Numbered from the stretch's first letter, positions 31,889 through 43,078 are shown. The stretch: DNA of 64,000 nucleotides from Ornithodoros turicata (GCF_037126465.1 NW_026999318.1:2018447-2082446), one strand, 5' to 3'. Made by a program: numbers and translations. The notes: a model not told the origin generated them from the sequence alone.

Positions 31889-32488
31889 AGAGATGGCGAC
31901 TAGCTGAATAGTACTGGCCGGGCTTTCCAGGACCACCGTCTATGGGAAGCAGGGGCCAAAGTGGTGTATTGCTTTCCCAGAGGGGCCCCGACGGCTCCAA
32001 AACAACCTCTGGTTCCACTCAACCACCAGGATCCCCCTTTCCCCAGACACAGGACAGTCACACACAGCTATACGTGGGGGTCACCCTCCTGCGGCGACCC
32101 AACCGTGAGTGCACGAGGGGGCTACTGCGGCTGCTGCCGGGCGATGGGGGCGCTAAGTTCCCGACGCCGGGGAGGATAGAAAAGTAGAAAGCTATGAGCG
32201 TGGGAGATGGCGACTAAACTGAATAATCCTGGCCGGGCCTTCGAGGACCACCCGTCTATGGGAAGCAGGGACCAAAGCGGTGTGTTGCTTTACCGGAGGG
32301 GCGCCGAAGGGTCCTAACCAACCTCCGGGTCCACTCAACCTCCAGGATAATCCTTTCCCCAGACACGGGAAAGCCACGCACAGCTATACGTGGGGGTCTC
32401 CCTCCTGCGGCGACACAACCGTGAGTGCAGGAGGGGGCTACTGCGGCTGCTGCCGGGCGATGGGGGCGCCAAGTTTCCGACGCCGGGG
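31889..32488 (-). promoter_or_regulatory. Two tandem LINE promoter monomers
   Basis: Two copies of a ~300-bp unit lie head to tail (31889-32203 and 32204-32488; period about 315). Each contains CGTCTATGGGAAGCAGG, CTATACGTGGGGGTC and GGCTGCTGCCGGGCGATGGG. N4b has one such unit. Tandem 5' monomers that add promoter strength are known from mouse L1; the same role is inferred here. ORFs across these units are not genes. Confidence 0.7.
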
Positions 32489-33667
32489 TGTCAGATGTGT
32501 ATGACCAAGCCTTAAACGACTTAAAATGATCCCCTGTAGGCGATTTTCGACACTACAAAAGGAGTATTCGATTGACTGCTTAATGAGCCTAAGCTTATTT
32601 TGATGCTGGGTGTCCCAGTGTTGCTGCCATGTGCTGTTTATTTTCGTCCTCAAGACCCTGCGAAGGTCCCGAAGAGGGACATCAAATGAGCCAATGTAAG
32701 AGGAAAGCGCGGCTGTCGCAGCAGCATCTGCATGTTCATTCCCGGGTATCCCAACATGGCTGGGTACCCAACAGAAGGACAATCGAAGACCTTTGCTCAA
32801 TGCTTTGTTCACTAAGTATTGTGCAGTCAAGACCAGGTGGGTCTTTTGTCTGTGTAAGCTACAGATAGCTTGGAGGGAGCTGAGGGAGTCACTGTAGATA
32901 ACTGAAGATCGAATCTGCTGTTCCAGAATATAGTTAACCGCAAAGATAATTGCATAGACCTCAGCACTAAATATTGATACAAGGTTCATGAATCGACAGG
33001 ATTTTGTACAAGATCCTGTTACCATTGCACAGGAAACAGCAGTAGGTGTTTTCGAGCCATCTGTATAAAAAGCTGTATGCTCTCCAAAAGTACCAACAAG
33101 GTACGTGAACTGCTGTTGGAGAACACACGGAGGAGTATCCTGTTTCCCATATTTCGTCAGGAAGTAGTTGGATTGTGGAGGTGGCTGCCGTGGGGGAACT
33201 CCTTCACCAACTCCGAGAACTGGAGTATGACACTCAGGAAATTCACAAGCGTCGATCCTCTGTGGCAGACGCATGCTGAAAGGAGTGACAACACTGGGTT
33301 TGCTAAGAAAAAGCAGTTTGAACCGTGTTTCCTTCACACAAGACAAAGTTGGATGGTTCGGGTAGCCTCTCACTCTGAGTGCATAGGATATTGAAAGGTA
33401 AGTCATACGTCTCTCCAAGGACCACTCATTGCCTTCAACATAAAGGGTTTCAACTGGTGTCGTGCGGAAAGCGCCAATTATCAAACGCAGTGCTTGATGA
33501 TGCAACGGATCAAGTATTTTTAGTACAGATTGGCAGGCAGATTCATAGACAATTGAAGCGTAATCCAGTCTAGAGCGTACTGTGGAAATATAAATCTTGT
33601 GTAATGTGTCTCGATCTGCTCCCCAGGGTCTGTGAGATAGTTTCTTTAGGAGGTTCAGAGACTTCAT
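32489..33667 (-). pseudogene. LINE N1 ORF2 thumb and RNase H
   Basis: A single frame of about 390 codons gives the thumb (SHRPWGADRDTLHKIY), then AFYTDGSKTPTAVSC, IFSAEVYAIIFAVN, VIYSDSLSSLQ, FCWVPSHVGIPGNEHAD and up to LRLGHTHLT, where N2 starts. RNase H catalytic residues D, E, D and H are all present. The knuckle that should follow is lost at the N2 junction. Confidence 0.9.
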
Positions 33668-34590
33668 GCATTTGGTCTTAAGATTTTTAATATGTGGTAG
33701 AAAGGTAAGTCAAAGGTAAGCCCAAGAAATTTGTGTTTGGATTTTACCTGGATATCGTGACCACCCAGATTTAAAGACGGTGGTGGGAACATTCCTCTCA
33801 CCCTCGAAAACAGGACTGACACAGTTTTTTCAGCCGAGAATTTAAACCCGTTTTCAGATGACCACTTGTTGAGCCTATTTATTGCTAGCTGCACTTGTCT
33901 TTCGCATATTGTCAAGTTTGCAGAACAACAAGATATTTGTATGTCATCTACATAGAGAGAATACGATATCGAATATGGGATGGCGTATGCCACCGAGTTG
34001 ATTTTGACTAAAAATAAAGTAACACTGAGAACAGATCCCTGCGGGACTCCGTTCTCCTGACAGAAAAGACGAAACAACACCGTGCCCAGCCGGACCATGA
34101 ATTTTCTGTTTTGACGAAAATCAGCAATGCATCTAAGTAGGCGTCCCCTTATGCCGAAAGAATAGATTTCCTGAAGAATACCATACCTCCATGCAGTGTC
34201 ATACGCGTTTTCTAAATCAAAAAAGACGGATAAACAGTGCTGCCTTCTAACAAACGCTTCACGAATGGTCGTTTCGAAACGAATGAGATGATCCATTGTG
34301 GAACGCCCCACCCTGAAACCACATTGCAGTGTTGATAGACATTTGTTTTCCTCAAGAAAATGGACAAGGCGACCACTGACCATTCGTTCAAAGGTCTTGC
34401 CTATACAGCTCGTTAGAGCGATAGGTCTGTAACTGCTCGGACAAGATGGTTCTTTGCCAGGTTTTAGAAGTGGAATAACCGTACCGATTTTCCAAGATGA
34501 TGGTAATGCCCCTTCTACCCACACCCGATTAAAAAAGTGTAACAATATTGTGTTTGACTCATCGGACAGATGGTGAAGCATAAAGTACAT
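33664..34590 (-). pseudogene. LINE N1 ORF2 reverse transcriptase
   Basis: An open frame of about 305 codons holds the fingers (YRPIALTSCIGKTFERMV), palm (SVFFDLENAYDTAW with the first catalytic Asp, QENGVPQGSVLSVTLF, YSLYVDDIQISC) and connection to KFLGLTFDL, where a small deletion of the KKLTFLP codons shifts frame into the next ORF at 33664. Confidence 0.9.
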
Positions 34591-34629
34591 GACATTATCT
34601 GGGCCAGGTGCAGTCGTCTTTGTAGAGGA

Positions 34630-35958
34630 TCAAGCTCGCAGAAGCTCCACCATGCTGAACGGCTGATTATATGAATGGTCATCGCCACCATTCATTCTAA
34701 TTTTCTGTTTCTCGGCAATGTTTTTGTGTTTAAGGAAGTCTGTACTATAATGCGAAGGACCTGAAACGCTATCACAGTGTTGACCAAGCACATTTGCCTG
34801 TTCTTGTAAGCTTTCACATGAGCGGCCATTGATTTGCAACAGTGGAATAGAAAAATTTGTGTATTCACCTTTAATTTTTCTGAGCCTGTCCCAAACCACC
34901 TTGGATGGGGTATCGCGGGATAAAGATGATACAAAGTTTTGCCAAGAGGACCGCTTGGCTTGTTTCCTTGTCCAACTGGCTTTTGCTCTTGCTCTTTTCA
35001 AGAGCAGAAGATTTTGAGTAGTGGGGTACCTCCGAAATCTATTCCATGCACGGTTTTGAAGTTTTCGAGCATCCTCACACTCACTCGTCCACCACGGCTT
35101 TGGTCGTCGCGGTAGATGGTGAGACGTTTGCGGTGTGGATTGAGTAGCTGCTTGTTGGATGATGTTTGTGATTAAGTTACTGGCTTCCTCAATCCTTATC
35201 TCATCAAAAGGAATTAAGGATAGGTCACAATTTTCTGAAAGCTTTCCCCAATCAGCATGTTCAAGTTTCCATCTGGGAGGTCGACTGGATAAAGAATTTA
35301 CAGTATGCAAAAATTTCATAACCACAGGGAAATGGTCACTCCCGTGAGGGTTATCCTCTACAGTCCATGTCAGATCTTGAAAGAGGGACGGACTACAGAA
35401 GCTAAGATCCACAGAGGAAAAGGATTGTGTTGCAGTGTGTACATAGGTATGTACACCTGTGTTCAGTAGACAAAGCACTGATGACAATAGAATCCTTTCT
35501 AACATCTTTCCTCGGGGATCAACTCTGGCACCACCCCAAAGGGGGTTATGAGCATTAAAATCACCAGCAAGAATAAAAGGAAATGGAAGCTGGCCACACA
35601 AGTTTTGAATGTGTGTTTGCGTAATTGCTGTTGCAGGTGGGAGATAAATCGAACATATTGTTAAAATTCTATCGTGGCAAATTTGTACTGCAACAGCTTC
35701 CAGATCTGTCACCAGAGGGACCTCTTTTGCTGGAACAGCCCCACGGGTAATGATGGCTACTCCACCGGATGCACAGGTTGTGTCAGTTCGATCTTGCCTG
35801 AAAATGTTATACCTTCGGAATGGATTTTGTGTATGTGCATTTAGGTATGTTTCTTGGACACAAAAGCATATTGCATTGTACTTTTCAAAAAGATCATGAA
35901 TATCGTCCAAGTTGGAAAGCAACCCATGACAATTCCACTGGGGGATTGTGCGGCCCAT
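34630..35958 (-). pseudogene. LINE N1 ORF2 endonuclease and linker
   Basis: The ORF2 start is MGRTIPQWNCHGLL (35958). It is open through CVQETYL, ASGGVAII, CSIYLPP, GDFNAHNPLWGG and GSDHFPVVM, then RPKPWWTSEC, the basic linker KASWTRKQAKRSSW and FSMVELLRA, where a stop (34629) separates it from RT. All endonuclease motifs are intact, making this the best-preserved endonuclease in the nest. Confidence 0.9.
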
Positions 35959-35989
35959 CAGAAGTACAGAACTGAGAAAAAGTGTGTAC

Positions 35990-36390
35990 AATAATTTGTT
36001 ATGCCGACCAGAAAGAACGATTTCCATTTCCTATGTCTCCTAGGTCTTACTCCTCTGGGGAGGAGTAATCCTCGGCTTTTCTTCTGGCCTCCGCCAAATC
36101 CTTCTCCGATATCTCGCGGAGAGAACCACTCCTCGAGAGGTTTCCTCTTGCGGGTGTCAGAAATGGTCAGCTCGTGCTCCCCAAGGAGAGCTCCGAGCTC
36201 GAATCATCATCACGCTCCATAGAGCCCGCCTCCATGGAGGGTGACGACAAGGGTAGGACTGCTGTCGCAGTCACTACCGTAGTTTCATCTTAGGGCTTCG
36301 TTTTTACCCCATCTTCACTTGCTGATAGTTGGTTACTATGTGGAACATCTGTTTGCGTGTGTACAGTTACCATCTTTGGTTTCTGTTGAA
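35990..36390 (-). pseudogene. LINE N1 ORF1 tail
   Basis: Only the C-terminal tail remains: KPKMVTVHTQTD (about 36380-36345), a Ser/Asp-rich stretch (ERDDDSSSELGAL) and, in a shifted frame, SLREISEKDLAEARRK, the same tail motif as in N3 and N4a. 5' homology ends at about 36390. Confidence 0.7.
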
Positions 36391-37490
36391 GGCCATAAAC
36401 CCTGTGGTCCATACTCCGGGGTCGGCATAGTGTACAACAAAGGAGGTCAGCTCTAGAGTTATACCAATATCGGATTGTGCCCTTGTTAGGCGTTTTTCAT
36501 GGATTGACGGGACAGTGGTCTTCCAGTAGACGTGAATCACTGTCACCACTTTCGTTAAGGCTGCTTAGGGGAATGCACCAGAAAGATCAATCTACTCGAA
36601 TGTGAACCCGTCCCCCTTTCGCACTGTTCGTGCATCGGCTGGGCCCTGCTGTTCCAGAGACACTGTCGGCCCTTTCGTTAAAACCGACGTATGAGGAAAA
36701 TGCCAGGAAAAAATAGTCGTCAGATAAGCCGCGCTGGTGGATCACCCGCAGAGCGCCCGCGAGAAAAAAAATCGCGCATAAGCCGCGGCTAATACGCGTG
36801 AAAATTACGGTATTAGGTATGTTCATCAAGTTGTTCCCATTTTGGACAATTGCACTCGGTGACTCATTGGAATATGCTCCTTCTGCAGCGCGCATCTGAC
36901 GTGAACACAAACAATGCCCTTAGGCCGTGTGAAATGTAGTCGCCAATGAGTCCAGTTACAGAATGAATTCGAAGGTGTCCGTCCATTTGGTCAAACGGGC
37001 ACAAAAAAATGGCCCCGGGAAATTTGGTGACGGAACCAATGGCATAGGAAAAAATAGTCCCGAGGTGTCAGAGCGGAAAAAATCGGTCCCATGCGTGGGC
37101 ATGGTTTGCGACGTTCAAAGTCCTCCCGAAATCGTACATTTCGTAGCACATTTGGGAGAGGGAAACGAGGAGTAAACCCTTCTCTCCTATGCAAATTTCC
37201 TCCTGAACCCTTCCAGAAATAATTTTTCTGGCTACACTACTGCCGTGCAGTTACATCAGTCCCTTCTGAATCAGAGCAGACTGCCTTGCAGCGGAGTCAC
37301 AGGTGGGGCCTTGCTGGCAACGGAGGTTCCCAGTATGTACAAAATAAAATTAAGGTGTACTGTCATCTTTTGATTTCTTGAACAGTTCACATTTCACTAG
37401 GCGGCGCTGCATCCATTTGTACTTTGACCAGGCTTCCTATCGATTATCTTTCGGTTTCGGTTTTCTCGCTCCAGAGCAGCTCATCTATTG
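36391..37490. other. Unassigned sequence
   Basis: No gene recognised. The stretch ATAAGCCGCGGCTAATACG with a following ATTACGGTA (36778-36813) resembles the ends of mariner/pogo-type MITEs, but no partner end was found. GC content and codon pattern give no hint of coding sequence. Confidence 0.35.
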
Positions 37491-37491
37491 T

Positions 37492-37735
37492 TTAGTCTGA
37501 AGCGTCTGTTTCTTGAGGTGTCGCGGCCGTTAGCAGTACGACGCATTCACACAGGATATGGTGTAAAGTTTCCGCTGCCTTGGCGCACAGATCGCAGGTA
37601 GGGTCCACGTGTTCGAAGATTTCGCCTCGTCGGGAATTTGTCAGCATACAGCCCGTTCGCGCTTGGAAAAGCAGTGCGCTTTCCCTCTGTATTCGGGGCA
37701 AGGTTCCGGCTTCGTTCTGTGGCTGCTATAGCGTA
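37492..37735 (-). pseudogene. LINE ORF2 C-terminal knuckle fragment
   Basis: The minus-strand frame reads RESALLFQARTGCMLTNSRR followed by CDLCAKAAETLHHILCEC, a CCHC-type knuckle (C-x2-C...H-x4-C) of the kind that ends ORF2 in LINEs without RNase H. About 70 residues remain. It is probably part of the same family as the fragment at 37915-38755. Confidence 0.6.
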
Positions 37736-37737
37736 TA

Positions 37738-37797
37738 ATGGTGGTGGTGGTGTAACTGCTTGCCGTAGTCGGCCTCCCAAGGCGAGCAACGTCACGC
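37738..37797 (-). mobile_element. 3' fragment of the tRNA-derived SINE
   Basis: (CCA)n tail plus the last ~55 bases match the SINE at 42390-42622: TGCCGTAGTCGGCCTCC and GCAACGTCACGC. The tRNA-like head is missing. Confidence 0.65.
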
Positions 37798-37914
37798 AAA
37801 AAAAAGAAAAAAGTCAGGAGTGTAGGTTCAGATCTGCAGTGAAGTCCAATCAAGGGTTGAGCGATGAGCGGTAGAACACCAGCAAATGAAAATGAAAAAT
37901 AATAATAATAATAA

Positions 37915-38755
37915 TCACTGTGGGGATGGATGACTAAGGTGTTGAAGAGTACTCGGCGAAAGGGTCACTTGTGATGCGTCCTTAGAGACGCTATATCAGC
38001 TTGGTATCCCTCAGGAAGGAAGCCAGTTTTGACGCGTGGTAACGTCTTTCTGCCAGCGTTGAGCAGCCAAAGATGACGTCATGTACTGGGGAGTCGTTGC
38101 GGATGATGGGGTCTAGATGCTTAGATATTTCCTTACTGTTAGCAGGCCATTGTAGAAGGATGTGATCAATTGTGTCGAGGGATGTCGGACAGAAAGGGCA
38201 TGTTGGATCGTGCGTAATCTCGATATTTTTGATTGATTGCGTGGTGGTCCTAGTCCATTCCCGCTCGTTGTCAGCCCTGTGTCGTGTTGTTTCGGCACGG
38301 TATTTTCTGCTATATTGGTTAATCTTATTTATCCATGCTGTTTTCATCCCCAGGAATCGAATGTGATCGAATATTGTTTTTGCTACTGAGGTATCTGGCG
38401 GATGGTTTAGTCGCCCCAGGTGGTGTGTCTTCGATTTTGCGTCTCGTGCCAAGAAGGTAAACCAGCCCATTTCTTCTTGTATAGCTCCGTTGGGTGTTGC
38501 AAAATTTCCCCCGAGGAGCAATCTTCCGAGCTGTCTTTGATATCGATCAAGTGATCTGAGTGTAGCCGGGGAGAAGACGATCACGTCATTGGCGTAAGTT
38601 ATGAATAGCACCGCTGTTGTCTTCCATAGTCGTCCTCCAACGCGTATGGGTTATATGAGAGCTTTACCGTATTCCAAACGTGTCCCTTTAGCCGGTTTGA
38701 CTTTCTTGCTACGTTTTGCTCATGTTTCTCTAGGGGATGTTCCTCACAGGTAGTG
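37915..38755 (-). mobile_element. LINE 3' end with (ATT)n tail, RT end and C-terminal knuckle
   Basis: The minus-strand frame (38611-37991) reads ITYANDVIVFSP, an RT active site YADD altered to YAND, then the thumb region with QLGRLLLGGN, and a CPFCPTSLDTIDHILL knuckle, ending DTKLI. The (ATT)n tail is at 37905-37918. No RNase H domain follows, so this is a different LINE clade from the nest. Asn in the active site indicates a dead copy. Confidence 0.7.
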
Positions 38756-39200
38756 CATAGTCACCCCAGGTATTTGCATTCGTTCGTTTCAGATATACTG
38801 CACCACGGAGGAAGAAAACACAGGTACGGCCCTTCCAACTTTTTTTCCCATTGGGACAAGTTAGGACGAGCGTGCCAGCCTGAGCATTGCATTCTGGGAT
38901 GCTCCTGTCTACCACGTGATCGCTCACGTGACCACAAAAGCATGCGCATGCCAGCTGCCAAAGCAGACGACGAGAATCGTGGTTGTCAGTGATACCACTG
39001 TCTCTTAATACCCTTCTGGTCAGAAAACTCGCGCGAGAACTTCAAATCGGCGGCCGAGGGGCGCGTGGTGGCGTAGTGATCGTTCGGGGGAACCTCTCCG
39101 CTCTGCATCGCGGTCGGCGTACAGAGTTGAGTGTGCTTGTAGAAGAAATCTTATCGTTGTGCGCATCTAGCGTTGACTGCCGCCTCCGTAGGTAAATTTC
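38756..39200 (+). promoter_or_regulatory. Promoter-like cluster of motifs
   Basis: Within 38890-38960 lie GCATTCTGGGA (ZNF143/THAP11-like), CACGTGATCGCTCACGTG (two E-boxes in a palindrome) and GCATGCGCATGC (NRF1-like). A possible donor, CCGTAG|GTAAAT, is at 39191. No start codon with a good frame was found between. The assignment is by motif only. Confidence 0.3.
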
Positions 39201-40139
39201 GAGAAGTTCTAATGTACGCTATAAGCGTCTTGCCTTGTTCGTACAACTTGCATTTATGGTGGCTTTATTTGCAGCTGTACACAGGAGACGCTCGACGTGA
39301 GCCTGTACTTTGCGATGTACTGCCATGAACGAGTACAGTCGAGCTGTTGCAAGTTGATCAGTTATTCGCAAGTGCAACATTATCAAAAACGGTGATCTCT
39401 GATCTCTGATAAACGCGGTGGGACGCGTCATTATAAGGCCCGGTTTCACCAACGCTGGTTAACGCTCAGTTCTTTTTTGCAGACACTACTTGGTGACGTG
39501 ATGAATGTTTCAGTAATAATAACTGCCTTTTCTGAAGCACAGTTAAGCGTTACATTCAAGTTAAGGGACCGTTGATCTCGGTTAAAGTATTGTTCCACGC
39601 TAGTCAACCTGCGAGCATAATCGCCGCTGTTGTGCACCACAACGACAACTAACAAAACTGCCTGTACCATGAATCAGAGGCAGCAACAAATGCATGTTCT
39701 GCTGAACTTTACATTCAGCAATCACAGGTGACATATTTTAGATAGAAGAGCTTCCATCGTAACATGTGGAATTCTAGAAATGCCAAATTTTGGAGCCTAT
39801 AGTCACCCTGATCTTAACAACAACAAAATGTGCTGCTGTTTCACTGGGCTAAGCTTACCATTAAGACGACGACAGGAACTATTTTCTTTTTGAGGGGTTT
39901 TTCTTGCGCAGTCACAAGCCTCTGTGGAAACCATGAGACGTGGCCCTCAAAAGGGCTGTTTAGATTCTGCAGGTGATCCTTGAATGAAATGAAGCAGAGT
40001 GGAGTAGACAGGTCTTTCGGGAACTTGTACCGAGTTTGCTTCTACTGTTTCATTCCTCCACTAGCAGGGGCTGATCTTCGAGTCACTTCATTGTACTTCT
40101 TATTTTTCTCGTGTGAGTAAAAATGCAAGCGACACCTTA
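39201..40139. other. Unassigned sequence
   Basis: No gene recognised. Apparent ORFs below 80 codons carry no motif. The region likely holds 3' flanking sequence of the transposase gene that follows on the minus strand. Confidence 0.35.
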
Positions 40140-41696
40140 TAGAAAATGCAGAACCCCAGCAGTCTTCTGCACGTAGTGCCCCTTACAACCAACACAAGCA
40201 CTGAGGAGGTTTTCGTCAAGAAGTGTCGTCTCAACAATATCTGTGTAAACAGAACATCCTACAGCAGAGTCAGTGCGTTGCTTGGCATGAGACTCTGCTA
40301 AACGAAGTAGCCTGATCAGCTGCTGCGACGGTCGTTTCAGGCCTCCATGAGACTTAATCGATATCAAGTCTTCTTGTCTGAGGCTGAGTCCTCTGGGTTG
40401 TCATCTGACCTTTCCAGGGTCGCAAAAAAGGAGACACGTTCCCCTCCACGGAGTTTGTACACAATGATCCCCCGAGGTATTCCAGTATGTTGTCTCTTGT
40501 GGACCTCGGTGTTGTGTAGCCCTGGCTGTCCCTGGTAGACATTTCGGCAGCAGCTGGGTCAAGCAGGATACTGTGAAGCCACCAAATCACTGACCTATAA
40601 GAGCAGCACATAGTGTATTAAGAAGGTGTAAACTTGGCAGGCATAGACCAGGTTATTTTGGACACGCGCCGTTTCACAATAATATCTGGAACATTTTCTC
40701 ACGTGATCTTTTAGAATCTGCTTTTGCCCAAACACGCTTTGCAGCGTCAGCAGCAGTTGTGGACCTTGCAACTGGACGTTGGTTCGCTCGGGTGGCTTTA
40801 CGAGGCTATTCACAGACAACATCCGATAGATGTACAGAAACTGTACAACTGTGGGGCGCCTACCATCACCAGCAATGTGCCTCACAATTCCAAAAAGTTT
40901 CTGCAATATATTATTGGTGGTGAGGAATAACGTTTCATTGTAAAAACTACACTGTGACGGGTGTGTTACAGAAGACAGATTTTTACCTCTAATGGGTCTT
41001 GATTTAGCTTTCCGGTGAGGACATATCTGTATCCAGAGTCTTTGAGTGCTTCCACTAATGCCACAGTGCTACGCAGGGTCACCCTTAAGGTAGCACAGGT
41101 CTGTTTGGTCAGGAAGCATGCTTGTTGCTGCGGAGCCAGAGTCTTCCTGAATGTGCACCATTCATCGAGCCATACGATGTTTTCTTTTATAACCTGGAGC
41201 AATTTTTAATGCAAAGTTAATGTTGCTTCTCAAAATACAAACATTTATCTTAACAATTACAAAAGGTACTGAGTTATCAAAACATACGTTTTACTGTCCT
41301 GGCCCTGCTTGTGCAACATCTTCAGGTCGCTGAAGGTTGAGACAGTCAAGGAGACTGTTGAGCCTTCACGTGAAGGACACAGTACCTTCACAATCCTTCA
41401 GCTTAAGGAATTCGGGCTGTTGGCTAAAGAATTTGAGTGATGTGGCCTACAGATTCGCTGAAGAGCTATAAAGTGATGCAAAACTCAGTATCATTTCTCA
41501 GGCGTGCAAAAGATGCACATAGAATGAAATAGCTCCTGTAGTGGTAGTGCGAGCGACTAAAGGGCAACAAAAAGATGCTTACCTGCACAGCAAGCTTTAC
41601 GCTCATCTTCTGAAAGGCGTTGGGGTACACGTGTGCTTTTGTGAGTTTCGCCACTGTACGCAAACCAGCCTGCTGCTGCTCATACTCATGGAGAGC
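40140..41696 (-). CDS. P-element/THAP9-type transposase, C-terminal exons
   Basis: Exons read on the minus strand with good splice sites: 41696-41583 (TKAHVYPNAFQKMSVKLAVQ, donor GTAAGC), 41193-40987 (FLTKQTCATLRVTLRSTVALVEAL...GYRYVLTGKLNQDPLE, donor GTAAAA) and from 40900 (KLFGIVRHIAGDGRRPTVVQFLYIYRMLSVNSLVKPPE). The join LNQDPLE/KLFGIVR is the P-type signature. Further C-terminal exons (from 40594, and KSHGGLKRPSQQLIRLLRLAES near 40340) contain a frame conflict. The first three are free of stops. The N-terminal THAP domain and RNase H-fold start are not in view; a repeat sits just upstream at 41709. It could be a live or domesticated gene, or a young relic. Confidence 0.65.
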
Positions 41697-42117
41697 CTGG
41701 AAGTGAGGATGGTGAACCAGAGAGTCGAATCGAAACGTTTATCGGTTCGGTTCGGCTTTAGGTTCGACGATAAGGGTTCGGTTCCGGTTCAGCTCCAGAA
41801 GGCTACTATAATAGTTCAAACGGGTTCTTCACAAACGGTTCGGTTCACAAACCGGTTCAGGGGCCACGGGTGCGAATGAAGCACAACAGGCAGGTTAAAG
41901 CAAACTTCTGTTTGTGTGGTACAATGCTTGAAGTGGACAGGAAGGCGTCAATGGTCGTTCAGGATTTTGAAAGACTTTGTGCGATATCAAAGACAAATTA
42001 GTAGCGGTTACAAGAGGAGCATAGCCATGAATTAACGCCTTGGGTTGACTGTCCCCGCACGTAACTCATGTCGCGGGGGTTAACTCACCCACCGGGTTGT
42101 TCGCAGAATCTCGCCAG

Positions 42118-43078
42118 CAGACTTGTACGTATTTGGATTATTGTATTTAAAATACTGTATTTTAAATACAATTTGCGGTATTTTGGTACTCTACTCAATA
42201 CTTTTTGTTTTGTGTATTTGTACTCTATTTAAAATACATTACATGGTATTTTCTACTCAATACTCTAATTACATATTTTGGATCTCGTCTGTGTCTCGTC
42301 TTTCCATTATCTTGCTTGTTCAGTGGAAATTTCCTGAGTCCCTCGGACCTGACCCGGACATTGGCCCTTCTTGGAAGTCTCCATTTAGATGGTGGTGGTG
42401 GTGGTGGTGACAGGGCTTGCCGTTGTCGGCCTCACGTATGTGGGCAACGTCACGACTCACGCCCTGGGGGAATGTGCATCCTGGGCCGACTTCTAAGGGA
42501 ACTGTGCCGACATATGTCTGAAAGCGTCTGAGGAAACCCCAGACAGCACAGCCGGCACCGGGATTCGAACCCGGGTACCTCCCAGTCTCGACGTGACATG
42601 GCCAGCACGCTAACCAGATGTTGCCTCGTGTGTACTAATCCTTGGCCAGTGAGGGTTCTATTATGTGTGCCCTGACGCGGTGACGCCGAATTCTGACCTC
42701 GCCGAGCAGGGACCTGCTACAAGTTTGCTTTGTTCTGGGTCACATATACTTAGTGGAGTTATGTGTTATCTCTTTGTCATCTTTTTGGGACTTGTGTTTA
42801 GATGACTCCTATCACACAGCGGCGGCTAGAGTAGTGCGCGGGGTTTAGGTGATTCATGTGACATAGCGGGGACTTGCCGCATTGACCAGTGACCGGTAAC
42901 TTTTCGCGTTGAAGGATAAATAGTATCCTAATCGTATTTCAAATACTTTTTGAAGTATTTTGTACTCTATCTTAATTACTTTCATTTTCATGTATTTATA
43001 CTCTATCTTAATTACATTCTAACGTTAGTATTTATTATCTTATCTTAAATACATTTTTGAGTATCTTGTACATGTCTG
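42118..43078. mobile_element. Non-autonomous hAT element with TATTTAAAATAC motifs
   Basis: Terminal inverted repeats CAGACTTGTAC (42118-42128) and GTACATGTCTG (43068-43078) match at 10 of 11 positions and are flanked by the 8-bp direct repeat CTCGCCAG (42110-42117, 43079-43086). Subterminal blocks repeat GTATTTTAAATAC-like words (42130-42270, 42915-43065). There is no transposase. A SINE is inserted inside. Confidence 0.88.
42390..42622 (-). mobile_element. tRNA-derived SINE
   Basis: On the minus strand: A box TGGTTAGCGTGCTGG (42602-42616), B box GGTTCGAATCC (about 42561-42571), a ~140-bp body and a (CCA)n tail (42390-42409). The polymerase III promoter boxes are intact. tRNA-related SINEs of this build (Ruka) are known from ticks; identity to Ruka is a recollection that needs alignment. 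Confidence 0.8.

Larger units (their letters stand above)
30139..32488 (-). mobile_element. LINE N2, 5' half with duplicated promoter unit
   Basis: This is the 5' part of N2, running from the endonuclease-RT linker (RRYPTSTN, 30150) up through endonuclease, a shortened ORF1 and two tandem promoter units to the 5' terminus (CCCCGGCGTCGGAAAC at 32488). The continuation is at 11945-12829. Its 5' end abuts the RNase H region of N1, in the same orientation, so N2 appears to have inserted in N1. The matching 3' half of N1 is not in the window. Confidence 0.82.
32489..36390 (-). mobile_element. LINE N1, outermost of the nest
   Basis: N1 runs from the ORF1 tail (36390) through a nearly complete ORF2 to the RNase H C-terminal region, where it is cut by the 5' end of N2 at 32488 (RLRLGHTHLT). 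The 5' part (ORF1 start and leader) is missing beyond 36390, and the 3' part is not found left of N2. ORF2 needs only about three repairs. Confidence 0.85.

Noticed and set aside
12838..32488. Reading the LINE nest as a cellular gene cluster
   Set aside because: All frames match LINE ORF1/ORF2, share one orientation and break at target duplications; no host gene is needed to explain them.
39050..39130. tRNA-like GGTGGCGTAGTG stretch
   Set aside because: Only an A-box-like word; no B box at the right distance and no tail.
42541..42622. Possible tRNA gene (intact A and B boxes)
   Set aside because: The body beyond the tRNA-like head and the (CCA)n tail show a SINE; the head does not fold as a full tRNA by eye.
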